Source: Helicobacter sp.
GTDB taxonomy: Bacteria; Campylobacterota; Campylobacteria; Campylobacterales; Helicobacteraceae
Reading direction: 5' to 3'
Length of the DNA stretch: 64,000 bases
Assembly: GCF_017502485.1 (NCBI RefSeq)
Contig: NZ_JAFVUX010000020.1
Coordinates: 62,001 to 126,000, forward strand
Positions within the stretch are counted from its first letter, which is position 1, and every line of letters begins with the position of its first letter. The notes under the pieces are model-generated. The model saw nothing but the letters and a program-made list of their open reading frames with translations. It was not told where the DNA came from and searched no databases. The position numbers were made by a program, and so were the translations under genes. This document shows positions 38,729 to 48,824 of the stretch, one piece after another.

Positions 38729-39322
38729 ATGGAAAGCTTTATCGCTTCATTTAAGGACTCTTTTGAGACTTGGGGCTATGTGGCACTGTTCGTTTATTGT
38801 ATGGGGAGTGGATATGTGGGGATTCTAGCTGCTGGCACGCTGGCAACTCTTGGGCATATTAGCCTTGCTGCAAGCATTATCATTGCCGCTACTGGAAATT
38901 TCGCAGGTAGCTCTCTGCTTGTGTTCCTAACACGCTATCAAAAAAAGGACTTCGAGCGATTCTTTGCATCACATCGCAGAAAAATCGCACTTATGCACAT
39001 ATGGCTCAAAAAGTATGGCGCAATCCTAATTCTATTTAACAAATACATCTACGGAGCGAAGTTTCTTGTTCCTGTAGCTATTGGCGCGAGTCGCTATGAT
39101 CTTAAAAAGTTTCTTATATTTAATCTGCTTGCTAGCGTGATTTGGGCAACTAGCTTGGGGCTACTGGCATTCTATTTCTCAAAGGTAGTGGTTGAGCTTG
39201 TAGAATCTTATGGGCAATATTCCTATGTGGTAATTGGCGTGTTCTTAACTTTAGTGTTTGGGGTGTTGTGGTTTAGCAAAAAAGCGTGGGCAAAGACATA
39301 CCACCAATCTAGTCCCAAGTAG
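38729..39322 (+). CDS. DedA family membrane protein
   Basis: 197 aa with four or five membrane helices. FAGSSLLVFLTRYQ, the loop KYGAILILFNKYIYGAKFLVPVAIGA and SVIWATSLGLLAFYF follow the DedA/SNARE-associated pattern (the F.R..PG motif is modified here to FNKYIYGAK). Members are linked to lipid-carrier scrambling and membrane homeostasis. Single gene, convergent with hemC. Confidence 0.85.
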   Translation: MESFIASFKDSFETWGYVALFVYCMGSGYVGILAAGTLATLGHISLAASIIIAATGNFAGSSLLVFLTRYQKKDFERFFASHRRKIALMHIWLKKYGAILILFNKYIYGAKFLVPVAIGASRYDLKKFLIFNLLASVIWATSLGLLAFYFSKVVVELVESYGQYSYVVIGVFLTLVFGVLWFSKKAWAKTYHQSSPK

Positions 39323-39335
39323 ATTCTAACTTCTC

Positions 39336-40283
39336 TTAAGCTTGGAGAAAAAACCTCTGCGCTTGCTCTAGCACCTCTCTAGCACCTTGCTTGATTAATA
39401 TATGTGCCAGCTCCTTTGCAGCTATGTTTGCTTCCTGTGCGCTTGCACTTGTGGATTCTTGTAGTATTTTGCTTCCATCAGGCATACCAACAATAGCATT
39501 GATACATATCATCCCCTTCCTAATCTCCCCTAAAAGCTTGCAATGCACACCAATTGGCACTTGACACCCACCATTTAACGCTTTGATGAACTCTCTCTCT
39601 GCTTGCGTGCAAAGAGCAGTTTTTGGGCACACAAGTGTATCTAGTACTGCGCGCAAGTCTTCATCATCTTCCCTGCACTCTATCCCTAGTGCTGCTTGCC
39701 CCATAGCAGGAATCATTTCCGTAGTGCTTAGTGGCACGATATGCGGAATATGTGTAATGCCAAGCCGCTTTAGCCCAGCATACGCAAGGATAATGGCATC
39801 AAATTCACCGGATTCTAACTTTTTTAGCCGCGTTTGGATATTTCCGCGTAGCGACAGGCAAGCAATATCCATACGCCTTGCCTTAAGTTGCATACTACGA
39901 CGCAAAGAAGTCGTGCCAACTCGTGCATTTTGCGCAAGTGTATTCAAATCTGCGTATTTATAGCTTACAAAGCAGTCTCGCACATCTTCTCGCTCTGTAA
40001 TGCACGCCAGCACCAAAGATTCTGGCAAATCCACTGGAACATCTTTAAGAGAATGCACCGCCAAATCAATTTCCTTTGCAATAAGCTTTTCTTCTAACTC
40101 TTTGGTGAAAAGTCCCTTGCCACCGATTTTTGCAAGTGGGACATCAAGGATTTTATCGCCCTTGGTTTTGATGATTTCTAAGCTAGATTCTACTCCGCAC
40201 TCTTGCAATAAGCGATCTTGGATATAGTGCGCCTGCCACAAAGCTAGTGCGCTCCCTCTTGTGCCAATGACTAGCTTTCTCAT
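39336..40283 (-). CDS. hemC: porphobilinogen deaminase
   Basis: 315 aa, makes hydroxymethylbilane in heme synthesis. IGTRGSALALWQAHYIQ start, VHSLKDVP, TSLRR, LSLRGNIQTRL and the cofactor-binding cysteine in ALNGGCQVPIG. Start overlaps the upstream fxsA stop (ATGA). Confidence 0.96.
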   Translation of the reverse strand: MRKLVIGTRGSALALWQAHYIQDRLLQECGVESSLEIIKTKGDKILDVPLAKIGGKGLFTKELEEKLIAKEIDLAVHSLKDVPVDLPESLVLACITEREDVRDCFVSYKYADLNTLAQNARVGTTSLRRSMQLKARRMDIACLSLRGNIQTRLKKLESGEFDAIILAYAGLKRLGITHIPHIVPLSTTEMIPAMGQAALGIECREDDEDLRAVLDTLVCPKTALCTQAEREFIKALNGGCQVPIGVHCKLLGEIRKGMICINAIVGMPDGSKILQESTSASAQEANIAAKELAHILIKQGAREVLEQAQRFFLQA

Positions 40284-40798
40284 TCCACACTCCTTGATTT
40301 TTTCTGCGATAGCTGCTCTCCTGGCTTCTGTGAGTTTGTAGGCTCTAGTACTTCCACATCGATCACATCATCATCTTTAGACTTTGTTTGATAAGCGTAG
40401 CGCATAGAGCTTGTGAAGCAATCATCAAAGCCCTGATATCCTCTAGATTCTAGACTAGAATCTAGCTTAGATTTAGGGTAGAAAACTAGCGCGCAAAGCA
40501 CCATAACCACCCCTACAATATCACTGCAAATCCCAGGCAGTAGCAAAAGTACTGCCCCAAAGCCACTAAGCATACTATTGCGCAATAGAGCAAACATATC
40601 CCTCTGTCTAAATCGCACAAAAAGCTGAATCAAACTTAGCTGGGCTAGCTCTCTTTTAAGTAGCCAGAAGCCAAGCATACCTGATACAAACACTTCAATC
40701 ACAGCAAACAACACGCCAAAATAATCGATAAATATACTAAATCCAAGCAGTTCTAGTGCGATATAGCCCATCATAAGCCACACAACAATTCCGCGCAT
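40280..40798 (-). CDS. FxsA family membrane protein
   Basis: 172 aa. Three or so hydrophobic helices (VWLMMGYIALELLGFSIFI and LLLLPGICSDIVGVVMVL) and the FxsA-type layout GxxLLLPGxxSDxxG. Role in bacteria uncertain; E. coli FxsA influences F-plasmid phage exclusion. Start at 40798 overlaps the proS stop. The tail (about 60 residues) is polar. Confidence 0.78.
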   Translation of the reverse strand: MRGIVVWLMMGYIALELLGFSIFIDYFGVLFAVIEVFVSGMLGFWLLKRELAQLSLIQLFVRFRQRDMFALLRNSMLSGFGAVLLLLPGICSDIVGVVMVLCALVFYPKSKLDSSLESRGYQGFDDCFTSSMRYAYQTKSKDDDVIDVEVLEPTNSQKPGEQLSQKKSRSVE

Positions 40799-42669
40799 TA
40801 TCGCTCCAGCCGCTCCATAATCGCTCCACACACTGCCTGTACTTCACTAGCGATTAACTCTTGCTTCTCTAATCCATCACGCTTAATACACTCTATCACA
40901 CCAGATTCTAGCCCCTTGCCCACAACTATCCCATATAATGCCGCCCCGATTAGCTCAAAGTCTGCCATTTTCACCCCAAAGCGTAAGTCTCTATCATCAC
41001 ACAGCACTGCTACACCCCTTGCCAACAAAGCTTGATATAGCTCTAGGGCATAGCGTGATTGTTGCTCATTTTTGGTATTTGCAACGATAATTTGCACAGC
41101 ATAGGGCGCACTAGCCTTACTCCACACACAGCCTTTTTCATCAGCCTTTTGCTCTAGTATCGCTGGCAACAAGCGTGAGATCCCTATCCCATAGCAGCCC
41201 ATTACAAAGGGCTTAGAGCTAGAATCTTGCGCTAGATACTCGGCTTTAAGCGCGCTTGAATATTTATCGCCTAGCTGGAAAATATGCCCTACTTCTATAC
41301 CCTTTTTGTGCGTCAAAGCTCCTTTGCAACACACACATATATCGCCATCTCGCACCGAGGCTAATGGAGCATACACCATATCAGCAAACTCTGTAAAATC
41401 CACCCCCACAATATGTGTATCTCTCTCATTGCCACCACAAATAATATCTCTCCCGTAGCGCAAATCTTCATCAAATATTATAGGAGAGTCCCCCATAATC
41501 GCGCGAATTCCTACCGCACCAATACTCCCGGCAACAAGCCCCAAAGATTCTAACTCTTGCGCGCTTACATCTAGTAGCTCTAAAGCATCATAGCCACTAG
41601 CACGCAGAGCATTAAGAGCTTTAGTCTCTTCTAGCGCATCATCTCCGCGCAAAAAAAACACTGCAAATTTTTTTATTTGGGATGTTGGGTTTTTTAAAGA
41701 ATCTACACTCTGCGCTTTTTCAAAAGTAGATTCTAGGTCATAGGCTTGTTTTTTATCGCCATTTTGAGATTCTAACCCATAAGCTAAATTCTCCCTAGAA
41801 CCCACTTTTTGCGTGTAAGCCTTTACCACTGCCTTTAGTGCATAATAAGGATCAATATGAAAGAATTTGCACACATCATCGATTGTTTTAACATTTGGTG
41901 TAGGGAAGCGCGCAAACTGAGCTCTAGGCGCGGAATCTGGCTCCACTCTTTTCGCGCGCTTTGCGGCTTCTATATTTGCTGCATACTCGCACTGCGTGCA
42001 GACCACAAGCGTATCTTCACCAGAATCTGCCAACACCATAAACTCCTTGCTCTCGCTTCCCCCAATTGCTCCAGAGTCTGCCTCCACAGCGCGGAAATCC
42101 AGTCCCAATTCGCTAAAAATCTTACTATAAGCTTGATACATATTCTCAAATTCTTTAAGCAAACATTCCTTAGAGTTATGAAAGCTATAAGCATCTTTCA
42201 TAAGAAACTCGCGTGTGCGCAAAAGCCCAAATCTCGGGCGCAATTCATCACGGAACTTTAGCTGGATCTGGTAGAGATTAAGCGGGAGAGCCTTGTAGGA
42301 TTTAACATAGGATTTGACAAGCTGGGTAATGCTCTCTTCGTGCGTTGGTGCAAGGATAAACTCATTATCCTTGCGATCTTTAAAGCGTAAAAGCTCCTTA
42401 CCATAAAGCTCATATCTCCCGGACTCTCTCCATAGCTCCGCTGGTGTTACGAAGCTTAGTAGTACTTCTTGTGCGCCAGCCTCATTCATATATTTACGCA
42501 CGACATTAGCGATCTTGTCTAGGACAATTTTGCCAAGTGGTAGCAAGCTATAAACCCCACTACCACTTTGATAAATATAGCCTGCTTGCACAAGCAGCTT
42601 ATGACTCTTTAGTACGGTATCTTTTGGAGTTTCTTTGCTTGTTGGAGCTAGTAAGCGAGATTGCAACAT
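40798..42669 (-). CDS. proS: prolyl-tRNA synthetase
   Basis: 623 aa class II synthetase of the bacterial type, charging tRNA-Pro. Motif 2 FRDELRPRFGLLRTREFLMKDAYSFH region and ESKEFMVLADSGEDT near the insertion; residues about 250-380 are the YbaK-like editing insertion (somewhat longer than usual). C-terminal anticodon domain VQIIVANTKNE. AAGGAGG before the start. Confidence 0.95.
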   Translation of the reverse strand: MLQSRLLAPTSKETPKDTVLKSHKLLVQAGYIYQSGSGVYSLLPLGKIVLDKIANVVRKYMNEAGAQEVLLSFVTPAELWRESGRYELYGKELLRFKDRKDNEFILAPTHEESITQLVKSYVKSYKALPLNLYQIQLKFRDELRPRFGLLRTREFLMKDAYSFHNSKECLLKEFENMYQAYSKIFSELGLDFRAVEADSGAIGGSESKEFMVLADSGEDTLVVCTQCEYAANIEAAKRAKRVEPDSAPRAQFARFPTPNVKTIDDVCKFFHIDPYYALKAVVKAYTQKVGSRENLAYGLESQNGDKKQAYDLESTFEKAQSVDSLKNPTSQIKKFAVFFLRGDDALEETKALNALRASGYDALELLDVSAQELESLGLVAGSIGAVGIRAIMGDSPIIFDEDLRYGRDIICGGNERDTHIVGVDFTEFADMVYAPLASVRDGDICVCCKGALTHKKGIEVGHIFQLGDKYSSALKAEYLAQDSSSKPFVMGCYGIGISRLLPAILEQKADEKGCVWSKASAPYAVQIIVANTKNEQQSRYALELYQALLARGVAVLCDDRDLRFGVKMADFELIGAALYGIVVGKGLESGVIECIKRDGLEKQELIASEVQAVCGAIMERLER

Positions 42670-42678
42670 AAAACCTCC

Positions 42679-44052
42679 TTATAAAGATATATCATCATAC
42701 TCGCATTTGTAGCGATCTAAGAGCTTAAGATTATCATTTTGCGTAAAGACTTTTTGTAGTGCTTGAATAATAGTATCACCCTCTTTGTGGTGAGATAGCT
42801 CTTTGAGATTAAGCGTAGGATTATGTAAAAACACATTAAAAGCATTATGTAAAATCCTAAGCACCCTCTCTTCTTGTTCTGCTTGCAAATAGCCTTTTTT
42901 GATCGCACGCGCTACTTCTTGCACAGAAGCTTGCTTTGCCTGCTCTCGCATAGACTTAATCAATGGCAGAACATCTAGGCTTTGTATCCAGTGAAAATAC
43001 TCCACTACCGCTACACCAACAAGCGCGTGAGCTTGGTGGGCTTGAGCCTTTTTGTGTGAGCGATTTTCTTCTATGACTTGCTGCAAATCATCGACACATA
43101 ACACTTCTATGCCAAGATCTGCGCAAGTAGATTCTATATCTCTAGGGACTGCTAGATCAAACCACGCGCGCTTCATATCCCTAAACTCACACATTTGCCT
43201 GCGTATAATTAACTCTTGCGCACTTGTGGCACTGATGATAATACCAAAGTCATTAAACAAGTTTGGCATATCCTGCCAATCCAGCAAACATAACACACTA
43301 GAATCTAACCCGAAGTCTCTAAGCATACCAGCGCGACTCTCTTGGGTAATATGGACGATTTGCTTGATTTTCTTCTCTTGGAGTAGAGTAGTGGCGAAGT
43401 TGATAGCGCGATTTTTACTGCGATTACTCATACATACTGCTACGCCAGAATCTAGCAAATGCCTTGCTGCAAGCTGCGCCATCTCCCCAGCCCCTAGCAC
43501 AAGTGCTGATTTGGGGCTAGATTCCAAAGCTTTTTTCACCGCGACAGAAGCTATGGAGAGAGGGGTTTTAGCAATGGTGGTTTGCGTGCGCACTTTGGCT
43601 GCTGTGCGGAATGCAAAGTGCATAAGCCTAGTCATCTCCTGTGCGCAAGACTCTAGCTCAAAGCATAGCTTATATGCTTCTTTCATTTGCCCCACAATTT
43701 GTGTCTCCCCTAGCACAATGCTATCTAGCCCACTTACTACACTAAAAATATGATGCACCGCCTCTTGACCAAGCGCACTATGACAGTGAGACTCTAAAAT
43801 ATGCAAGGGCAGTGCAATCTCGCGCGCGAACGCATCTAGCACTGCAACTATACACTCTTGTGGTGTGTGCGTATAAAGATAGAATTCCACACGATTGCAA
43901 GTGCTAAGTAATAACACCTCCTTTATGCTTGGGATTGCGCGTAGAGATTTGACAAAAGGCACTAGCCTATGTTGGGGTAGCGCTAGTTTTTCACGCAAGG
44001 TTATGGAGGTGTTTTTGTGTGAAAAGCTTAGAGTAAGATAATGGGCTTGCAT
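42679..44052 (-). CDS. hemA: glutamyl-tRNA reductase
   Basis: 457 aa, first committed step of heme synthesis by the C5 route. Catalytic cysteine in LLSTCNRVEFYLYT, GQMKEAYKLC, NADPH-binding LVLGAGEMAQLAARHL and SNRSKNRA. Placed between proS and the polyprenyl synthase, as HP0238-HP0240. Confidence 0.95.
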   Translation of the reverse strand: MQAHYLTLSFSHKNTSITLREKLALPQHRLVPFVKSLRAIPSIKEVLLLSTCNRVEFYLYTHTPQECIVAVLDAFAREIALPLHILESHCHSALGQEAVHHIFSVVSGLDSIVLGETQIVGQMKEAYKLCFELESCAQEMTRLMHFAFRTAAKVRTQTTIAKTPLSIASVAVKKALESSPKSALVLGAGEMAQLAARHLLDSGVAVCMSNRSKNRAINFATTLLQEKKIKQIVHITQESRAGMLRDFGLDSSVLCLLDWQDMPNLFNDFGIIISATSAQELIIRRQMCEFRDMKRAWFDLAVPRDIESTCADLGIEVLCVDDLQQVIEENRSHKKAQAHQAHALVGVAVVEYFHWIQSLDVLPLIKSMREQAKQASVQEVARAIKKGYLQAEQEERVLRILHNAFNVFLHNPTLNLKELSHHKEGDTIIQALQKVFTQNDNLKLLDRYKCEYDDISL

Positions 44053-44996
44053 CAGTATGTCCTTTCAATCAATGCATTAGCAATAGATTCCAATGCGCTG
44101 TTTTGCTCACTAGCAATGGAGTGCAAGGCATTTTGGACAAATTCATAAGCAATGTGCTTAGCTTCATCAATGATAGAATATGTAAGCAAAAGTTGCTTGA
44201 TAAAAGCTATATCTTCATTGTTAGCACGAGTAAAAGCGTGTAAGAATGCCTGCTGCTCACTAGAATCTAGCTTATGATAGAGCAAGATGCAAGGCAGAGT
44301 GCTTTTCCTCTCTCTAATGTCATTCATAGCAGGCTTGCCCAAAGTCTGCTCATCTTGTGTAATATCCAATATATCATCGATAATTTGAAACGCCATACCC
44401 AAGTTGTATCCATAAGTTTGATACGCACTAGAATCTAATCCCACAAGCAGTGCTGCAGCTTGCGCGCTAGCAGCGATAAGCGAGGCGGTTTTGTTGCGCA
44501 AGATTTGGTAATACACTTCCAAACTAGATTGAAACTCTTTGCTATATGCAACATCTTCAATTTCACCTTTTGCAAGCAGGGCTACAGAGCCAGCGACACA
44601 ACGAGCAATAGTGGAAGAAAAGCCGCAAAGCTTAACAAAGGCATTAGCATAAAGCACATCGCCCAGCATAATCGCATTTTTATCGCCAAATTGCGCATTA
44701 ATACTTGGACGATTGCGCCTAGAAGTAGCAGAATCTATCACATCATCATGCAGCAAGGAGGCGCATTGGATAAGCTCAATAACTGCACAAAGATCGATGA
44801 TGGGTTCTTGATATGTGGAAAACTGCCCTGCTGCGATAGCTAGAATCAGCCTTGAGCGTAGCATTTTACCGTGGTTAATAGCCGCATACATAGAGCCAAT
44901 CAACGCAGAATCTTGCTCCTGCACCCACGCCTCACACCGATGCTGTATCGCCCTCAAAGCCTCCTGCTCGCTGGCTTTGTCTCTTGCTTTACTCAT
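44052..44996 (-). CDS. ispB: polyprenyl diphosphate synthase
   Basis: 314 aa, long-chain prenyl transferase supplying the quinone side chain or lipid carrier. First aspartate-rich motif LLHDDVIDSATSRRNRPS and second FQIIDDILDITQDE. The GDVLYANAF stretch is typical of octaprenyl-type enzymes; chain length is not certain. Start at 44996 (MSKARDKASEQE) with AAGGA upstream; 19 earlier codons overlap the preceding gene. Confidence 0.92.
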   Translation of the reverse strand: MSKARDKASEQEALRAIQHRCEAWVQEQDSALIGSMYAAINHGKMLRSRLILAIAAGQFSTYQEPIIDLCAVIELIQCASLLHDDVIDSATSRRNRPSINAQFGDKNAIMLGDVLYANAFVKLCGFSSTIARCVAGSVALLAKGEIEDVAYSKEFQSSLEVYYQILRNKTASLIAASAQAAALLVGLDSSAYQTYGYNLGMAFQIIDDILDITQDEQTLGKPAMNDIRERKSTLPCILLYHKLDSSEQQAFLHAFTRANNEDIAFIKQLLLTYSIIDEAKHIAYEFVQNALHSIASEQNSALESIANALIERTY

Positions 44997-45435
44997 TATA
45001 GTCCTTGATGTGGCTAGATATTGGCTTTTTAGGAAGCATAATAAACAATCCAAGGTTTGCTACTTTCTCTTGCTCATCAAAATCTTGGAAGCTTAAAAGT
45101 AAGTAGGCTGTCTTGTCAATATCTTGACCTTGTGAGAGTGGAAGTGTAAAACTTTTTCGCTTATAGTCTGTATAAAGCACAAATTGATATGGGAATTTAT
45201 CATACTGCAAATGCACTACAAGCCCATAGTTTTTATACAAAGTCCAATAGATCTTAAGTGTCTTTGACACGCCTGAGAGCGCAAAATCCTGCACATAAAT
45301 CTCATCTTTACGCAGTGATAGCTGTTCTTGTATATCCCAAATCGGCTTAGCCCCATAAAGATTCTGCATACAAGCTAGCCAAATAAACCAAACAACAATG
45401 CACGATTTCGCAAGAAGCGGCACGACTCTATTCAT
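44989..45435 (-). CDS. HP0241-like exported protein
   Basis: 148 aa with an N-terminal hydrophobic export signal (KSCIVVWFIWLACMQNLYG). The rest is polar and beta-rich by appearance; no known motif. Position between the polyprenyl synthase and the DUF2018 gene identifies it with the HP0241 family. ATG at 45435 chosen; a GTG lies 6 nt earlier. Overlaps both neighbours by 8 bp. Confidence 0.7.
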   Translation of the reverse strand: MNRVVPLLAKSCIVVWFIWLACMQNLYGAKPIWDIQEQLSLRKDEIYVQDFALSGVSKTLKIYWTLYKNYGLVVHLQYDKFPYQFVLYTDYKRKSFTLPLSQGQDIDKTAYLLLSFQDFDEQEKVANLGLFIMLPKKPISSHIKDYNE

Positions 45436-45691
45436 TCTCACTTAAAATTTTCGCGCTAGACTCTATGGCAATATTGCGCTTTTGCACTTCTATAGCTTCT
45501 TTATGTGTATGGATAAACTTCCGTAAATCTGCCCCACTCTCTTCAAATGCCACTTCATATATCGCCAAAAGCTCCAAGAGCCTATCAAGCTCCTTTTTTG
45601 CAAGTGTTGGCGAGGCGTGTAGGATAATCTCACTCCATTTTTGTGTAGGATCACCCGCTAGCACTTCTAAATCTTCCCATTCTTTCCACAT
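45428..45691 (-). CDS. DUF2018 protein (HP0242 family)
   Basis: 87 aa, fully helical. HASPTLAKKELDRLLELLAIYEV matches the HP0242 core; HP0242 is known from its structure as an intertwined, knotted helical dimer of unknown function. Same gene order as in H. pylori. Confidence 0.85.
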   Translation of the reverse strand: MWKEWEDLEVLAGDPTQKWSEIILHASPTLAKKELDRLLELLAIYEVAFEESGADLRKFIHTHKEAIEVQKRNIAIESSAKILSENE

Positions 45692-45730
45692 AGTTACTCC
45701 TTAACTAGAATCTACTTTGACTATCTGCAC

Positions 45731-47038
45731 CTAAGACTTACGCGCTAAGACAGAGATCTTATGCGCATAAAGCCCCTCAAGCTCCGCTAAATGCGCACAA
45801 GGCTCAGCGAGCTCATTAATACCTTGCTGACTAAATGCGATGAGAGAGCTTTTTTTCATAAAAGTATCCACACTAAGTGGAGAGAAAAACTTCGCACTTC
45901 CGCCCGTAGGAAGCGTGTGGTTTGGTCCTGCGAGATAATCTCCTATGGCTTCTGGGGTGTTTGCCCCGATGAAAACCGCCCCAGCATTTTTGATAGCTGG
46001 CAAATGAGCAAAGGCATTATCAAACATTAATTCCAAATGTTCGGGGGCTAGATCATTACAAAGCGTTATAGCTTCATTAATATCTTTGCACACAACAATA
46101 GCACCACGATTTTGTATAGAAACATTGGCGATGGCAGATTTTGGCAGGCTTGGGAGAAGATCTTCCACCTTGCTTGCCACTTCTTCAGCAAGCTCTTGGC
46201 TTGTGGTAAAAAGCAAGGAACAAGCCATCTCATCGTGCTCTGCTTGCGAGAGTAGGTCTCTAGCAATGTATGCAGCATTAGCATTAGAGTCTGCAATAAT
46301 AGCAATTTCACTTGGACCTGCGATCATATCAATCCCAACCTTGCCAAAAACAAGTTTTTTTGCCGTGGCGACAAAGACATTCCCAGGTCCGCTTATGATA
46401 TCAACCTTTGGCACTAGCGTTTTCCCACTAGATTCTAGTCCATAGGCAAATACACCGATCGCACTAGCCCCACCCACACGATACATCTCTTTGATCCCGC
46501 AAATATGCAATGCTGCTAGCAGCAGTGGATTTGCCTGTCCCTGTGGCGTAGGTGTGCAGACAATGATCTCGCGCACCCCTGCCACAAGAGCTGGGATAGC
46601 ATTCATAAGCACTGAACTTGGATAAGCAGCTTTACCACCGGGGATATAAAGTCCTGCGCGTTGTATGGGCGTGTGAATTTGTCCAAGTATAGATCCGTAC
46701 TCATCACTATCAAACCACGATTTTTGCTTCTGCTTTGTGTGAAATGCCGTGATTCTATCATAGGCAATATGCAGAGTATCCTTTGTTGTAGAATCTAGAT
46801 TCTGATAGGCTTTAGCACACTCTTCTTGTGTAATTGTAAGATCAGTTAGATTCTTTGGAGCAAAGCCATCAAAGCGCGCCACTTGCGATAATAGAGCCTC
46901 TAACCCTTGTGTGCGAATCTCTTCTAATAGCGGCAAAACGATTTGCTCAGCACTATGCAAGTCATCTTGTCCCCTTTGGACAATAGCATCAAACTTCTGT
47001 GTAAAACCACTTTGACTAGTGTGTAGCATAGCAATCAT
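45731..47038 (-). CDS. hisD: histidinol dehydrogenase
   Basis: 435 aa, last two oxidations of histidine synthesis. Visible: PGGKAAYPSSVLMNAIPA, GGASAIGVFAYG, ISGPGNVFVATAKKLVFG, DMIAGPSEIAIIAD and AGPNHTLPTGGSAKFFSPL. ATG at 47038 has GGGGG upstream; 35 earlier in-frame codons show no family resemblance. No other his genes are next to it. Confidence 0.94.
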   Translation of the reverse strand: MIAMLHTSQSGFTQKFDAIVQRGQDDLHSAEQIVLPLLEEIRTQGLEALLSQVARFDGFAPKNLTDLTITQEECAKAYQNLDSTTKDTLHIAYDRITAFHTKQKQKSWFDSDEYGSILGQIHTPIQRAGLYIPGGKAAYPSSVLMNAIPALVAGVREIIVCTPTPQGQANPLLLAALHICGIKEMYRVGGASAIGVFAYGLESSGKTLVPKVDIISGPGNVFVATAKKLVFGKVGIDMIAGPSEIAIIADSNANAAYIARDLLSQAEHDEMACSLLFTTSQELAEEVASKVEDLLPSLPKSAIANVSIQNRGAIVVCKDINEAITLCNDLAPEHLELMFDNAFAHLPAIKNAGAVFIGANTPEAIGDYLAGPNHTLPTGGSAKFFSPLSVDTFMKKSSLIAFSQQGINELAEPCAHLAELEGLYAHKISVLARKS

Positions 47039-47249
47039 ACTAAACCCCCAAAAAAATACCGCATTATACACAATTGCCATAAGAATGCTACAAGTTTGAT
47101 GAATTCTACAACCACTTGCGCTGTTGTCTTTTTGATTATACATAGATTCTGTTTCTACTGCCTTATATACTTCATTTTACAAAAAGCTGTTAATGAGATT
47201 GTCACAGGCAAAACTACTTCATTACGCACTTATTGAACAAACCTTGCAA

Positions 47250-47968
47250 ATTCCATTATAGGCTACTCCACTTAGAGTGAAACTCCTATTGATCTATGGC
47301 ATAGATGGTATATCGAGCCAATAACATAGGGAAGAGTACCCAGAGCTTTTACGGATAGGTCTCTTAGCAATGAGGGCGATATATTAGGTGGCGACAGGTC
47401 TCTGCTTACACAAGATTCCCACTTACAGACGGAAGCTATGATGATTTAGGAAATCTATGGTAATGGATCTTGAAGCGATCTAGAGATTTTGATTGAATAT
47501 CTTAATGAGATCTTTTCTACTTGATGTCAATTTTGTCTCATATACAAAAATGCAAAGATTTGCTTAGCATAATCTAAACTTTGGACAATCTACATTTGAC
47601 ACAGGTGGCGAACTAGAGAGTAAGATCCCGCTAAGCTCAAGTGCTACTCCGCAGACTTATGTGTATGACCCCATCCAAACTCTTCTTTTACCTTTAATCT
47701 CGCACTAAGCGCACGCACAAACGCTGCTAATCAAATAATACTAGCGAGCATTGGTATGAGCTTTGATCTCACGCCGCGCTACACTCTTAATGTAAAATCT
47801 ATGCCAGATACCAAAACTTCCCTACCCCCTACCCAAGACTATACAAACACGCAGTATATGATCAACGCAAGAATAGCTTCAATACTACACTGGAGATTGA
47901 ACTTAAATTTAGATGCCAAGGTTAATGGCTTAAAGAACAAAGGACTAACCCAACTTTACAGATTCTAG
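47250..47968 (+). pseudogene. decayed outer-membrane protein gene
   Basis: The 950-bp gap upstream of hisD has scattered coding-like pieces in changing frames, separated by stops: FPLTDGSYDDLGNLW (about 47420-47455), FGQSTFDTGGELES and SATPQTYVYDPIQT (about 47580-47680), then FNLALSARTNAANQIILASI followed by MSFDLTPRYTLNVKSM and a C-terminal aromatic end (LYRF, 47966). Alternating beta-strand wording and terminal Phe suggest a beta-barrel. At least three frame breaks. 47039-47250 holds nothing recognisable. Confidence 0.5.
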
Positions 47969-47990
47969 CTAGAATCTATTTACTTTCCGC

Positions 47991-48815
47991 CTAGCTAGCA
48001 AAAAGCGCGTTGATTTGCTTAATGAAATCCATCGGATCAACCTGCACGCCGTTACACACCACACCAAAATGCAAATGCGCACCACTTACCCTGCCTGTCG
48101 CACCGCTTAGGGCGATTGTCTCACCTTTGCGCACAAACTTTCCTACACGAGCTAACAATCTACTACAATGAAAATATGTCGTATAAACTCCATTGCCATG
48201 ATCGATGACAACCGACTTCCCAGACAAGAAGCGATCTTTGGCTAAAACTACCATGCCATCGTTTGCTGCATAAATAGGTGTCCCCTGTGGCGCACGAAAA
48301 TCCACACCTCCGTGGTAGCTCTGTACCGATCCATTAAACACCCTAGCAGTGCCAAAGGGACTTGTGACAAATACGCGTTTCACTGGGTGAGCAAAAGGCT
48401 GCTTCCAATACTGATTCTCATGGGATTTTTGATAGATCGCGTGTGCTTCATCGCGCTCTTTATCGATACGCCTTTGAACCTGCTTGTTTGGGTAAAGCCT
48501 ACTACGATCTGCAACTACAATGGATTCTTTCTTATACTGTGCTTGGGTGATGGCAAGTGTTATGTCTTTGGAGAGCTTGAGGGTTGATGACTTAGTGTGG
48601 TAACTAATCGGCACTAGGGCTATCTTTTGCCCCAAATGCTTTGGATGATTGATCCACGCAATCTTGCGCCCACCTAGCTCTAATGGCACAGGATCTGAGC
48701 TAGAGCTGTAAGCGATAAAAAGCTTACCATTATATGCAGTGTAAATACTACTCGCTGGATCTTTTGCTGCAAGACACATAAAAGCAAGTAGTACAGTCCA
48801 ATATATTTTTTTCAT
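47991..48815 (-). CDS. M23 family peptidase
   Basis: 274 aa secreted peptidoglycan endopeptidase. Signal peptide (KKIYWTVLLAFMCLAA), a beta domain, and the LytM-type catalytic domain with SYHGGVDFRAPQGTPIYAAN (HxxxD) and GRVSGAHLHFGVVCNG (HxH). ATG at 48815 chosen with AGGTGGA just upstream; a GTG 9 nt earlier lies too near that site. Follows the DUF89 gene directly. Confidence 0.92.
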   Translation of the reverse strand: MKKIYWTVLLAFMCLAAKDPASSIYTAYNGKLFIAYSSSSDPVPLELGGRKIAWINHPKHLGQKIALVPISYHTKSSTLKLSKDITLAITQAQYKKESIVVADRSRLYPNKQVQRRIDKERDEAHAIYQKSHENQYWKQPFAHPVKRVFVTSPFGTARVFNGSVQSYHGGVDFRAPQGTPIYAANDGMVVLAKDRFLSGKSVVIDHGNGVYTTYFHCSRLLARVGKFVRKGETIALSGATGRVSGAHLHFGVVCNGVQVDPMDFIKQINALFAS

Positions 48816-48824
48816 AACATCCAC

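Noticed and set aside
39323-39350. Hairpin between DedA and hemC as a rho-independent terminator
   Set aside because: TTCTC/GAGAA arms are short and AT-rich; a run of A on the plus strand could serve hemC only weakly, too poor to annotate.
41650-41695. A8 and T7 runs inside proS as phase-variation tracts
   Set aside because: proS is essential; slippage would be lethal, so the runs are taken as AT-rich coding sequence.
43052-43753. 233-codon plus-strand frame opposite hemA
   Set aside because: Antisense shadow of hemA; biased Ser/Cys composition typical of complement reading.
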